Positions 56,141 through 64,000 of a stretch of DNA of 64,000 nt are shown piece after piece. The position numbers were made by a program, and so were the translations under genes. The DNA lies in contig NZ_CP156084.1 of the NCBI RefSeq assembly GCF_040687965.1, positions 1,564,501 to 1,628,500 on the forward strand, written 5' to 3'. The notes under the pieces were generated by a model, which saw only the letters and a program-made list of their open reading frames with translations, had not been told where the DNA came from and did no database searches. Every line of letters begins with the position of its first letter. Position 1 is the stretch's first letter. The DNA is from Methylocystis echinoides. GTDB lineage: Bacteria; Pseudomonadota; Alphaproteobacteria; Rhizobiales; Beijerinckiaceae.

Positions 56141-56718
56141 GCGAGCCGCTGACCGCGTCGCAGCGTTCGCCGCTGCGCTTCCTGCCGCTCGTTCTCTTTG
56201 CGCTGCTCGCGGCGCTGTTTCTCGTTCGGCTGTTCTCCGGCGACGCCTCGCGCATCCCTTCCGCGCTGATCGGCAAGCCCGCGCCGCAGTTCGATCTGCC
56301 GGCGCTTGCGGGGCTCGACGCTCCCGGCCTCGCCACCGCGGATTTGCGTAAGGGCCATGTCAGCCTCGTGAATGTCTTCGCGAGCTGGTGCGCGCCCTGC
56401 CGCCAGGAGCATGTGACGCTGATGTCGATCGCTCGCGACGAGAAGCTGAAGGGCAAAGGCGTCGAGCTCTACGGCCTCTCCTACAAGGACGAAGCCGCCA
56501 ACGCCCTGGGCTTCCTTCAGGAGGCGGGCAATCCTTTCCAGCGCGTCGGCGTCGATCCCGCCGGCCGCACGGCCATCGACTTCGGCGTCTATGGCGTGCC
56601 GGAGACCTTCGTGATCAAGGGCGACGGAACCATCGCCTATAAATTCATCGGTCCGCTGACGCCCTCCGCCGCGGCGACGGTTCTCGTCCCGGAAATTGAA
56701 AAAGCGATGGCGAATTAG
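56137..56718 (+). CDS. ccmG: thiol:disulfide interchange protein CcmG/DsbE
   Basis: Membrane-anchored periplasmic thioredoxin that keeps apocytochrome c cysteines reduced for heme attachment. From the GTG overlapping the ccmD stop it has 193 residues: an N-terminal anchor (about 14-32), the thioredoxin fold with WCAPC (84-88), and the cis-Pro region GVYGVPETFVIKGDG. ccmABEFH are not in the window. Its end overlaps the convergent PilZ gene by 4 bases. Confidence 0.95.
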   Translation: MSEPLTASQRSPLRFLPLVLFALLAALFLVRLFSGDASRIPSALIGKPAPQFDLPALAGLDAPGLATADLRKGHVSLVNVFASWCAPCRQEHVTLMSIARDEKLKGKGVELYGLSYKDEAANALGFLQEAGNPFQRVGVDPAGRTAIDFGVYGVPETFVIKGDGTIAYKFIGPLTPSAAATVLVPEIEKAMAN

Positions 56719-57047
56719 GCCTCCGCCACGAGCTTCGGGGCCGCGCCCGCGCGCGGCCGACGAACGCCCTTGCGGAAGGCGACGCCGAAGAGCGTCTGAC
56801 GGCGCCAGACGACCTTGGCCAAATGCCGCGCTTGGCCGAAGACCAGAATGAACTGATCGGGTAATTCGGCCTTGCAGTCGATCCGGGCGCCCGTCGTCGA
56901 AATGTCGATCACCACGCAGGGGATCGCCGGCTTGACCCCGCCGGGATCGGCCCAGGCCTCGACATAGGATTTCAGGCGCGCGGCGACGCGCTTTTCCTCC
57001 GTGGGGGCAATTTTTTGTCGCAGTCGGTCAGCGGTTGAAAGACGCAT
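56715..57047 (-). CDS. PilZ domain protein
   Basis: A 110-residue stand-alone PilZ domain. It contains the cyclic-di-GMP binding motifs RVAAR (RxxxR, residues 20-24) and DISTTG (DxSxxG, 48-53) with normal spacing, so binding is likely. The C terminus is basic. Targets are unknown. It is convergent with ccmG and upstream of nothing on its own strand within 90 bases. Confidence 0.88.
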   Translation of the reverse strand: MRLSTADRLRQKIAPTEEKRVAARLKSYVEAWADPGGVKPAIPCVVIDISTTGARIDCKAELPDQFILVFGQARHLAKVVWRRQTLFGVAFRKGVRRPRAGAAPKLVAEA

Positions 57048-57137
57048 GGCGGTTCAATCACGGCGGCTCGTCGACACGATCATCGCGCCGAAAGCTTGAC
57101 AATTCGTCACCCGCGAGCGTTGTGTTTCAAGGAATTT

Positions 57138-57878
57138 TCACGGCGCTTTGAGGAACAGGCCGACCGTGAGCGCCGAGCCGACGCCGATGATGAAGAGGCG
57201 CAAGACCCGCTCGTCGATCACATGGATGAGCCGCGCGCCGGAGACGCCCCCGATGGTTGCGCCCGCCGCGGTGACCAGCGCCTGCGTCCAGTGCAGATCC
57301 GGCGAAAACAGGAAAATTGCGACGGCGGAGGCGTTCATCACCCCGGCCAGCACGTTCTTGGTGGCGCTGGCGATGCGCACGGCCTGTCCCGCCATGGTCA
57401 GCGCGGCGACCATGAGAAAGCCGGCGCCGCCGCCGAAATAGCCGCCGTAGGTCGCAATCAGAAATTGGACGAACCCCGCGCCCCCCGGGCTCAGATGGCC
57501 ATGGGCCTCCCCTGGCTTCCTGAAAAAGCTGCCCCAGGCGAAAAGGCCCGTCGCAAACAGCACGAGCCAGGGCACGAGGTGGGCGAAGAGGCCGCGGGGC
57601 GTCGCCAGCAGGATCACCGCGCCGATGGCGCCGCCGACGATGCTGATGGCGAAGAGCCAGAGGAGCGACACGGTCCCCACGCCTCTCGCATGCGTTCGTC
57701 CGGTCCACCCGGTGGCGACCTGAGCGGGAAAAAGCGCGACGCAGGAGGTGATGTTCGCGGCGAGCGCATCCATCCCGGTGAACATCAACGTCGGCAGAAT
57801 GAGGAACGACCCGCCGCCGGCCAGCGCATTTTGCGCGCCGGCCCAAATCGCGACGACGAAGAGCAGAAGGAAAGCCAT
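57138..57878 (-). CDS. TauE/SafE family sulfite/sulfonate exporter-like permease
   Basis: A 246-residue membrane protein with about eight hydrophobic segments and the family's internal duplication: GGGSFLILPTLMFTG in the first half and GGYFGGGAGFLMVAAL in the second. Proteins of this family export sulfite or organosulfur compounds; the substrate here is not known. ATG at 57878. The divergent/upstream neighbour is the TetR gene, 48 bases away on the same strand, so both may share a transcript. Confidence 0.9.
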   Translation of the reverse strand: MAFLLLFVVAIWAGAQNALAGGGSFLILPTLMFTGMDALAANITSCVALFPAQVATGWTGRTHARGVGTVSLLWLFAISIVGGAIGAVILLATPRGLFAHLVPWLVLFATGLFAWGSFFRKPGEAHGHLSPGGAGFVQFLIATYGGYFGGGAGFLMVAALTMAGQAVRIASATKNVLAGVMNASAVAIFLFSPDLHWTQALVTAAGATIGGVSGARLIHVIDERVLRLFIIGVGSALTVGLFLKAP

Positions 57879-57926
57879 GCGCGCCTATGTCAGGTCGCGC
57901 CGCGCCTGGCAAGCGATCCGGGCGCG

Positions 57927-58556
57927 TTACGCCTGGGCTTCCTTTTCGAGGCCGGCGGCGATGAGGCGGACCAGCGCGTCGAGCTGGGCGTCGAGCGTCT
58001 GCGGCGGGGTCGCCGCGAGCTTCTGTTCGAGGCCCAGCGCTACCACGCCATGCACGGCGGAAAACAGGGTGCGGGCGAGGCGGGCGCGAGACTCCTGGTC
58101 CTGACCGGGAAGCAATTGGCCGAGCGGCGTCTCGAGGCGTGAGAAAAGCTGGTTGCGGGCGTCCACATACCAGTCGGGCACGGGCGCGCCGCCGGAGAGG
58201 CGATGCTCGAACAACGCCCGCCAACTCGGCTCCTCGGCGCGGGCGAAATCGAGATAGGCGCGGGCCATCGCGCGCAGGGAGCCGGCCGGCTCTGCGTCCC
58301 GCAGGGCGCCGTCGAGCGCTTCGCCCAGACGCTGCAGCGTCGACAGATTGACCCGCAGGATCAGCTCGTCGAGATCGTCGAAGGCCGTGTAGATCGCGCC
58401 CAGGGCGCACCCCGCCTCCGAGGCGAGGTCGCGGGCCTTCAGTCCCGCAAGCCCCCGCGCGGCGATCGATTGGCGGGCGACGTCCAGAAGACGCTCGCGC
58501 AATTTCGAGCGGCGCTGCGCGCCGGCCTCGGTCCTGGTCTCGCTCACCCAAGGCAT
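57927..58556 (-). CDS. TetR family transcriptional regulator
   Basis: A 209-residue regulator from the ATG at 58556 (MPWVSETRTEAG); an in-frame ATG at 58613 would add 19 residues. The N-terminal helix-turn-helix is GLKARDLASEAGCALGAIY, followed by the TetR-typical TAFDDLDELI. The C-terminal ligand/dimer domain (about 85-200) resembles the WHG subfamily. It is divergent from pspA; three GAAC-N3-GTTC palindromes lie in between and are the natural operators. The ligand is unknown, and a fatty acid or acyl-CoA would suit the downstream aas gene. Confidence 0.9.
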   Translation of the reverse strand: MPWVSETRTEAGAQRRSKLRERLLDVARQSIAARGLAGLKARDLASEAGCALGAIYTAFDDLDELILRVNLSTLQRLGEALDGALRDAEPAGSLRAMARAYLDFARAEEPSWRALFEHRLSGGAPVPDWYVDARNQLFSRLETPLGQLLPGQDQESRARLARTLFSAVHGVVALGLEQKLAATPPQTLDAQLDALVRLIAAGLEKEAQA

Positions 58557-58675
58557 CCTTTCGGGTTCCGCGCGCAGTCGGCGAGGGCCGGCGGCGGCGC
58601 CGGACACGGACATTTGTTCAAACCGCCAAAGCGGGCGCGCGGTTCCAGCATGGCTCAACCGTTAAGCACGCCTTC

Positions 58676-58686
58676 GAACGCAGTTC
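58676..58686. promoter_or_regulatory. TetR operator-like palindrome 1
   Basis: GAAC-gca-GTTC, an inverted repeat with a 3-base spacer, upstream of pspA and of the divergent TetR gene. The outer bases are less symmetric than in site 2. Confidence 0.55.
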
Positions 58687-58696
58687 AACATTTCTC

Positions 58697-58711
58697 TTGA
58701 ACAAAGTTCAA
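58697..58711. promoter_or_regulatory. TetR operator-like palindrome 2
   Basis: TTGAAC-aaa-GTTCAA, a perfect 6+3+6 inverted repeat. Its centre is 23 bases from site 1 and 35 from site 3. Confidence 0.7.
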
Positions 58712-58731
58712 AGTTGGGCTACCTCTCTTTC

Positions 58732-58746
58732 TTGAACGAAGTTCAC
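58732..58746. promoter_or_regulatory. TetR operator-like palindrome 3
   Basis: TTGAAC-gaa-GTTCAC, 5 of 6 symmetric positions, ending 13 bases before the pspA ATG. Binding here would block transcription or initiation of pspA directly. Confidence 0.65.
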
Positions 58747-58759
58747 ACCGGAGCAGGTC

Positions 58760-59464
58760 ATGCTGAAGACCGTGATCACCTTGCTGAGGGGGCGGGCGTT
58801 CGAGGCTGAGGAGCGCTTCGCGGACCGCCATGCGCTGGTCATTCTGGACCAGCAGATCCGAGATGCCGCCTCAGCCCTCGCGCGCGCCAAAAAGGCGCTC
58901 GCCCTCGCGACCGCCCAGGATGGGGTCGAAGCGAAAAAACTTTCTGCGGTGCGGGCCGAGATCGAGGCGCTCGAAAGCCGCGCGGTCGAGGCCCTGAGGG
59001 GCGGCCGCGAGGATCTCGCCGAAAAGGCCGCGGCCGCCATTGCGGCGCTCGAAGCCAACGCGGCCGCCGCCGACACGGCGCGCCAGACTTTTGCGGTCGA
59101 GATCGGCAAGCTCGAACGCGCTCTTCAGCGCCAGACCGCGCGGCTCGCGGAACTCGACCGGGGACGCCGGATCGCCCGGGCGGCCGAGGCGGTGCGAATC
59201 GCCCGTCAGGGACGACTGGAGGAGCCCCCCTGTCATCGCGCCACCCTTTCGGAAGCCGAGGCGACGCTCGCGCGGCTGCGCGAGCGTCAGCTGGAGGCGA
59301 GCGCCGCAGAGGCCGCGCTCGATTCTCTCGACGTCGCGGCCCCCGCCGAGACGCTTCAGGAGACCCTCGCGGCGGCCGGCTTCGGTCCGCCAGCCGCGCC
59401 CCGCGCCGCGGATGTTCTCGCCCGCCTCAGACGGAGGGCTGCGGCGCCGAGCGCGCCCGCGTGA
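58760..59464 (+). CDS. pspA: PspA/IM30 family membrane-stress protein
   Basis: Peripheral membrane protein of the ESCRT-III-like PspA family that protects damaged inner membrane. The 234 residues are mostly long coiled helices. The N terminus MLKTVITLLRGRAFEAEERF resembles the amphipathic helix, followed by ALVILDQQIRDAASAL, matching the PspA helix 1 pattern. No PspF/sigma-54 system is present; control by the divergent TetR is suggested by operators. yiaA and aas follow on the same strand. Confidence 0.85.
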   Translation: MLKTVITLLRGRAFEAEERFADRHALVILDQQIRDAASALARAKKALALATAQDGVEAKKLSAVRAEIEALESRAVEALRGGREDLAEKAAAAIAALEANAAAADTARQTFAVEIGKLERALQRQTARLAELDRGRRIARAAEAVRIARQGRLEEPPCHRATLSEAEATLARLRERQLEASAAEAALDSLDVAAPAETLQETLAAAGFGPPAAPRAADVLARLRRRAAAPSAPA

Positions 59465-59515
59465 TCAAAGCCCGCCATGCGCTGGGGACTTCGCATGCAA
59501 CAAGGAGAAACGACA

Positions 59516-59794
59516 ATGACCGCACAGCCGATCAAGCACTCCGCCGCTTTCGTGACCTTCTCCTACGCCGCCTTCGGCCTCGCCGCGGCCATGATGGCCG
59601 GCGGCGTGTTTGTCATGCCCATCGATTACTGGATGAAGGGCTTTCTACTCATGGGCATGGTGATGCTGGTGCAGTCCTGCATCGTCCTCGCCAAGACCAT
59701 CCGCGACAATGTCGAGGCGGAGAAGCTCTTGAACCGGATCGAGGACGCCAAGGCCGAGCGCCTGCTGATGGACGTCGCCAAGGTTGGCGGCTGA
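59516..59794 (+). CDS. YiaA/YiaB two-helix membrane domain protein
   Basis: A 92-residue inner membrane protein with two transmembrane helices (about 13-33 and 38-58) in the YiaAB pattern (FVTFSYAAFGLAAAMMAGGVF, then YWMKGFLLMGMVMLVQSCIV) and a charged cytoplasmic tail. The start at 59516 follows AAGGAG. Function of the family is not established. It lies 51 bases after pspA and 87 before aas, likely one operon. Confidence 0.85.
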   Translation: MTAQPIKHSAAFVTFSYAAFGLAAAMMAGGVFVMPIDYWMKGFLLMGMVMLVQSCIVLAKTIRDNVEAEKLLNRIEDAKAERLLMDVAKVGG

Positions 59795-59813
59795 AAACCG
59801 ATCATGTTGAAAG

Positions 59814-59862
59814 GGGCCGGCGTCTTGATCATTGGTCAACATTGGTCAAATGTCGCCGGCCC
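59814..59862 (+). promoter_or_regulatory. intercistronic stem-loop with internal direct repeat between yiaA and aas
   Basis: GGGCCGGCG (59814-59822) pairs perfectly with CGCCGGCCC (59854-59862). The 31-base loop holds ATTGGTCAA twice, 10 bases apart (59831-59849). It could be a processing or attenuation hairpin, or a regulator site; no T-tract follows. Confidence 0.5.
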
Positions 59863-59881
59863 GCCTGTTGGAACAAAGCTC

Positions 59882-62800
59882 ATGTCGCAATCGCTTCTGG
59901 CCACGCGCCGTTTCGCGCCGCTTTTCTGGCGCCAGTTCTTCGCGGCGTTCAACGACAATTTCCTCAAGAACGCGCTCGTCCTGCTTATCCTGGCGAAATT
60001 CGGCGGTTCGGAGGGCGCGTCGCTGGTGACGCTCGCCGGCGCCATCTTCATCGCGCCCTTCTTTCTGCTCTCCGGGCTTGCCGGCGAGATGGCGGATAAA
60101 TTCGACAAGGCGCGAATCGCGAGAGCGCTGAGCCTGGCGGAAATAGGGGTCGCGAGCATCTCGGCCGCGGGCTTTTATTTCGAGAATGTGCCGACGCTCT
60201 TCGCCGCGCTGCTGCTCTTCGGCGTCACCGGCGCGCTGTTCGGGCCGGTGAAATATGGCATTCTGCCCGACCATCTGACGCGGGAGGAGCTTCCCGCCGG
60301 CAATGCGCTCGTGGAAAGTGCGACCTTCTTCGCGATTCTCACGGGCACGATCGCCGGCGGCCTCGCCATGCAGACCCATGACGAGCGGCTCGGGGCCGTG
60401 GGCTTCGTCGGCGGGGTCATGGGCGTGGCGCTCGCGGCCTACGCCGCCGCCTGGTTCATCCCCTCGACGCCGCGGGGCGCCGCCGATCTCAAGATCGACG
60501 CCAATATCGTGCGCTCGACCTTCCGGCTGCTCAAGGCGCTGCGCGCCGCGCCGCAGCTCAAGCGCCTCACCACGGTGACGAGCCTGTTCTGGCTCTACGG
60601 CTCGATCGCCATGTCGCTGATGCCGCCGCTCGTCACCCAGTCGCTGCATGGCGCCGAAAGCGTCGTGACGCTGCATCTCGCGATCTTTGCGATCGCCATC
60701 GGCGTGGGCTCCGGCCTCGCCGCCTTTCTGCTCAAGGGGCGCATCGTGTTGCTGCCCGCCGTCGTCGGCGCGGCCATCATCGCCGCGGCTTCCATCGATC
60801 TCGGCGTCATGGAGCTGCGCCGCGCCGCCGAGGGCTCGGTTTCCAATCTCGACATCGCCGCCTATTTCGATCAACCCGGCGCGCTGCGCGCCTCGATCGA
60901 CCTTGCGCTGCTGGCGCTCGCCGGCGGGCTGATGATCGTTCCGTCCTTCGCGGCCATTCAGGCGCAAAGCCCGGCCGATCAGCGCGCCCGCACCGTCGCG
61001 GCGGTCAATGTCCACAACGCCGCCTTCATGGCGCTGGGCGGGGCCGGGGTCGCCTTTCTGCAAAGCAAGGGCGTGACGCTCGCCGAGCTTTTCCTCGGCA
61101 TGGGCGCGGTCGCCTTTCTCTCCGCGATCTGGATCAGGAGGAAAGTCGTCACCAACCCTTTTCTTGACGCGCTGTCGATCTTCTTTCGCGCCTTCTACCG
61201 GCTCGACGTGAAGGGGATCGACAATTTCGACAAGGCGGGCCCGAACCCGATCGTCGCGCTCAATCACGTGAGTTTTCTCGACGCGGCGGCGATTCTCTCG
61301 GTCATGCCAAGGGATCCCGTCTTCGCGATCGACTCGGGCATTTCCAAACGCTGGTGGGTGAGGCCTTTTCTCCACTTCACCCGCGCCATTCCGCTCGATC
61401 CGACGAAGCCGATGGGCACGCGCACGCTCGTCAACGCCGTGAAGGCGGGCGATCCGCTGGTGATCTTTCCGGAAGGACGCCTCACCGTCACGGGCAGCCT
61501 GATGAAGGTCTACGACGGCGCCGGCCTCATCGCCGAGAAATCCGGCGCCCTCGTCGTGCCGGTGAAGATCGACGGCCCCGAGGCGACGATGTTTTCGCGC
61601 CTGACCCGCGAGCAGGCGCGGCGGCGCTGGTTTCCCAAATTCACGCTCACCATTCTGGAGCCCGTGCGCCTCACGGTCGACGAGGCGCTCAAGGGCAAGA
61701 CGCGCCGCATGGCGGCGGGCGCGGCGCTTTATCAGATCATGTCGGACCTCGTGTTCCGCACGACGAAGGTCGACGAGACGATCTTCGAGGCGGTCGTGCG
61801 CGCCGGCGACACGCACGGCTTGTCGCGCGTCGCGCTCGAAGATCCGCTCACCGGCCAGCTCACCTATCGAAAAATCCTCGTCAGCACGCGCGCGCTCGCC
61901 GAGCGGATCGCCAGTATCGGCGCGCCGGGCGACGTCGTCGGCGTCATGCTGCCGAACGCCAATGCGGCCGGCGTCGCGTTTCTCGCGACGATCTCGGCCG
62001 GGCGCGTTCCCGCCATGATCAATTTTACCGCGGGCGCGAGCAATATCCTCTCGGGCTGCGAAGCGGCGCGGGTGACGACCATTCTCACCTCGAAAAACTT
62101 CATCGAGAAAGGCAAGCTCGACAGGCTCGCGGCCGCTCTCTGTGAAAAAGTAACGCTCGTCTATCTCGAAGACATGCGCGCAAGCATCGGCGCCGTCGAC
62201 AGGCTCGGCGCGCTCCTGCGCTACAGAAAGCCGGTCCTCCCCCGCAAGTCCGACGACATGGCCGCCGTGCTGTTCACGTCGGGCTCGGAGGGCGCGCCGA
62301 AAGGCGTGGCGCTCTCGCACAGAAACATGCTGGTCAACGCGGCGCAGGCGGCGGCGCGCATCGACTTCGGCCGCAAGGACAAGGTCTTCAACGTGCTGCC
62401 GGTGTTCCACTGCTTCGGCCTGACGATCGGCTTCATGCTGCCGCTCATCTCCGGCGTGCCGGTCTATTTCTATCCGTCGCCGCTGCATTACCGCATCGTG
62501 CCGGAGATGATCTACGGCACCAACGCCACGATCTTTTTCGGCACGGACACGTTTCTGGCGGGCTATGCGCGCTCGGCGCATCCTTACGACTTCCGTTCGA
62601 TCCGCTATGTCGTCGCGGGCGCCGAGCCCGTGAAGCAATCGACCCGCGACGTCTGGTGCGAAAAATTCGGCATTCGCATCCTCGAGGGATACGGCGTCAC
62701 CGAAACGGCCCCCGTGCTCGCGCTCAATACGCCGATGTTCAACAAATTCGGCACGGTGGGCCGGCTCATGCCCGGCGTCGAGGCCCGGCTCGAGGCCGTG

Positions 62801-63361
62801 CCGGGCGTCGAGGAGGGCGGCCGTCTCCTGGTGCGCGGCCCCAATGTCATGATGGGCTATCTCAAGGCCGAGCGTCCCGGCGAACTGCAGCCGCCGCAGG
62901 GCGGCTGGTACGACACGGGCGACATCGTCACGATCGACGCCCAGGGCTTTGTGACGATCAAGGGCCGCGCCAAGCGCTTCGCCAAGGTCGGCGGCGAGAT
63001 GGTGTCGCTCGCCGCCGTCGAGCAGCTCGCGGCCGAACTCTGGCCCAAGGCGATTTCCGCCGCCGCGACGGAGATTGACGCGCGCAAGGGCGAGCGCGTC
63101 GTGCTCGTCACGCAGGAGAAGGAGGCGAGCCGCGCCGAATTCATGGCCTACGCCAAATCGAAAGGCGCCTCGGATCTCTCGATCCCGGCCGAGGTCGTCT
63201 GCGTCGAGCGCGTGCCGCTGCTCGGCTCCGGCAAGATCGATTTCGCCGGCGTGACGAAAATGGTGCGTGAGCGCAACCGCTATCTCGGCGGCGGTCCGCG
63301 GCTGCCGAACGGCGTGCTCGGCCGCATCGACGGCGACGCCGCGTCATCGGTTTCCGGGTGA
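59882..63361 (+). CDS. aas: fused lysophospholipid transporter/acyltransferase/acyl-ACP synthetase (LplT-Aas)
   Basis: Takes up and re-acylates lysophospholipids in the inner membrane. Start chosen at 59882 (MSQSLLATRRFAPLFW), 1159 residues; 59804 would add 26 residues encoded by a hairpin. Domain order: MFS transporter of LplT type (about 1-420, FNDNFLKNALV), PlsC acyltransferase (about 440-620) with NHVSFLD (HX4D) and FPEGRLTVTGS, then an AMP-forming acyl-ACP synthetase (about 650-1150) with LFTSGSEGAPKGVALSHRN, EGYGVTETAP and YDTGDIV. In E. coli LplT and Aas are separate. The gene closes the pspA-yiaA-aas unit, linking membrane stress to lipid repair. Confidence 0.93.
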   Translation: MSQSLLATRRFAPLFWRQFFAAFNDNFLKNALVLLILAKFGGSEGASLVTLAGAIFIAPFFLLSGLAGEMADKFDKARIARALSLAEIGVASISAAGFYFENVPTLFAALLLFGVTGALFGPVKYGILPDHLTREELPAGNALVESATFFAILTGTIAGGLAMQTHDERLGAVGFVGGVMGVALAAYAAAWFIPSTPRGAADLKIDANIVRSTFRLLKALRAAPQLKRLTTVTSLFWLYGSIAMSLMPPLVTQSLHGAESVVTLHLAIFAIAIGVGSGLAAFLLKGRIVLLPAVVGAAIIAAASIDLGVMELRRAAEGSVSNLDIAAYFDQPGALRASIDLALLALAGGLMIVPSFAAIQAQSPADQRARTVAAVNVHNAAFMALGGAGVAFLQSKGVTLAELFLGMGAVAFLSAIWIRRKVVTNPFLDALSIFFRAFYRLDVKGIDNFDKAGPNPIVALNHVSFLDAAAILSVMPRDPVFAIDSGISKRWWVRPFLHFTRAIPLDPTKPMGTRTLVNAVKAGDPLVIFPEGRLTVTGSLMKVYDGAGLIAEKSGALVVPVKIDGPEATMFSRLTREQARRRWFPKFTLTILEPVRLTVDEALKGKTRRMAAGAALYQIMSDLVFRTTKVDETIFEAVVRAGDTHGLSRVALEDPLTGQLTYRKILVSTRALAERIASIGAPGDVVGVMLPNANAAGVAFLATISAGRVPAMINFTAGASNILSGCEAARVTTILTSKNFIEKGKLDRLAAALCEKVTLVYLEDMRASIGAVDRLGALLRYRKPVLPRKSDDMAAVLFTSGSEGAPKGVALSHRNMLVNAAQAAARIDFGRKDKVFNVLPVFHCFGLTIGFMLPLISGVPVYFYPSPLHYRIVPEMIYGTNATIFFGTDTFLAGYARSAHPYDFRSIRYVVAGAEPVKQSTRDVWCEKFGIRILEGYGVTETAPVLALNTPMFNKFGTVGRLMPGVEARLEAVPGVEEGGRLLVRGPNVMMGYLKAERPGELQPPQGGWYDTGDIVTIDAQGFVTIKGRAKRFAKVGGEMVSLAAVEQLAAELWPKAISAAATEIDARKGERVVLVTQEKEASRAEFMAYAKSKGASDLSIPAEVVCVERVPLLGSGKIDFAGVTKMVRERNRYLGGGPRLPNGVLGRIDGDAASSVSG

Positions 63362-63409
63362 GGCGCGCCGCCCTGGCCCTCGCCGTGACGCCGAAAAAGG
63401 GCGGGGGAG

Positions 63410-64000
63410 TCAACTCCAGAACGGCTTGAGCTTTTTGAGTTTCTTTTCGGTCTTCCGCGCATGCGCCGCGCCCTCTTGCGCCGCATGGGCGAACCAGCCG
63501 CGCACGAAGCCGGAGGGGCGCAGGCTCGTGGCGCTTTCGGCGTCGACGTCGTCCAGCAGCCGGCCCGCCATCGCGATGTCGTTGAAGGCGCCGAGCCCGT
63601 CCTGACTCTTGGCGAGCGCCGCCGAGAACTCGGCGGCCGCGTCCGCGTCGAACAGGCTTTCAAAAAACTCCGCGCCATAGCGGGCTTTCTTTAAGGCGAT
63701 ACGGGCGGCGTGGCGCTCTTCCGGCGAGCGCTTGGCGAGGCCCCTGGTTTTCTTCAGGACGCGCTTGCGCAGCCGCGAGAGCGTCTCACGCGCGAAAGCG
63801 CGCGCCGATCCTTCATCCGACATGCCGGCCGCCGCGCGCCAGTCCCGCTCGGCGATAGCTTTACGGAAGTCGCCCAGGAAATCTTCGAGCCGCGGCCCCT
63901 CCAGCTCCGCCCGGGCCGCGCGATAGGCCTTGGCGCGCCGCAACTCGAGCGCGTCGAGCAGCGCGTAAAAGCCCGGATCGTCGCTCAAGGCCTCGCCCGG
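63410..64000 (-). CDS. CHAD domain protein, C-terminal part (5' end outside the window)
   Basis: The frame is open to base 64000, with PGEALSDDPGFYALLDAL as its first visible residues, so the true start lies beyond the window. About 196 residues are seen. They form the second half of a CHAD domain: conserved basic helices with RHAARIALKKARYGAEFF and DGLGAFNDIAMAGRLLDDV, ending in a Lys-rich stretch. CHAD proteins bind inorganic polyphosphate and often carry a CYTH domain at the N terminus, which would be outside the window. It converges on aas. Confidence 0.85.
   Translation of the reverse strand, partial: PGEALSDDPGFYALLDALELRRAKAYRAARAELEGPRLEDFLGDFRKAIAERDWRAAAGMSDEGSARAFARETLSRLRKRVLKKTRGLAKRSPEERHAARIALKKARYGAEFFESLFDADAAAEFSAALAKSQDGLGAFNDIAMAGRLLDDVDAESATSLRPSGFVRGWFAHAAQEGAAHARKTEKKLKKLKPFWS

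Overview
The window is a high-GC, gene-dense stretch of chromosome from an alphaproteobacterium, most likely of the order Hyphomicrobiales (Rhizobiales). The evidence is a Shemin-type 5-aminolevulinate synthase, a malic enzyme fused to a phosphotransacetylase-like domain, an alphaproteobacterial Mic60/mitofilin gene next to hemY, and the ffh-rpsP-rimM-trmD order. A gene I identify as (2S)-methylsuccinyl-CoA dehydrogenase points to the ethylmalonyl-CoA pathway, used by serine-cycle methylotrophs and type II methanotrophs. A Methylocystis/Methylosinus-like host is plausible but is an inference. There are no phage, integrase, transposase, rRNA, tRNA or CRISPR signatures; this is core chromosome with scattered palindromic repeats.

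Layout. 1-8.1 kb: a partial beta-carbonic anhydrase, a dehalogenase-like alpha/beta hydrolase lacking key catalytic residues, a patatin, tadA, an rluB-like pseudouridine synthase with a long Arg/Gly/Pro-rich tail, rsmD and mutS. 8.2-9.3 kb: a compact cluster with a membrane protein of unknown function between two 24-residue hydrophobic peptides. 9.5-18 kb: maeB, hemA, an M20 peptidase, 3-hydroxyacyl-CoA dehydrogenase and etfBA. 18-29 kb: rhomboid protease, flippase, ileS (with an in-frame palindromic repeat insertion), SGNH esterase, ribF, dps, a MaoC hydratase, a HAD phosphatase and a second beta-carbonic anhydrase. 29-38 kb: a CitE-like lyase, mic60-hemY, a three-gene ABC-2 transporter and methylsuccinyl-CoA dehydrogenase. 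38.5-42.9 kb: two small genes, then the SRP/tRNA-modification operon. 43-52.4 kb: glycogen operon glgB-glgC-glgA and a glgX-malQ fusion. 52.4-56.7 kb: envC-like and ctpA, then ccmC-ccmD-ccmG. 56.7-64 kb: PilZ, TauE/SafE, a TetR regulator divergent from pspA-yiaA-aas, and a partial CHAD-domain gene.

How genes work together. Methylsuccinyl-CoA dehydrogenase should pass electrons to EtfAB; the hydroxyacyl-CoA dehydrogenase, MaoC hydratase and CitE-like lyase fit the same acyl-CoA metabolism. The glg cluster covers glycogen synthesis and breakdown. The TetR gene faces three GAAC-N3-GTTC palindromes in front of pspA, suggesting a self-contained envelope-stress and phospholipid-repair module. Mic60 has been linked to intracytoplasmic membranes in alphaproteobacteria, which would suit a type II methanotroph.

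The best candidates for something new are the bracketed 24-residue peptides, the TetR-pspA-yiaA-aas module, the pseudo-dehalogenase, the repeat insertion in ileS and the nested-hairpin leader at 38.5 kb. I saw no obvious large undescribed system.
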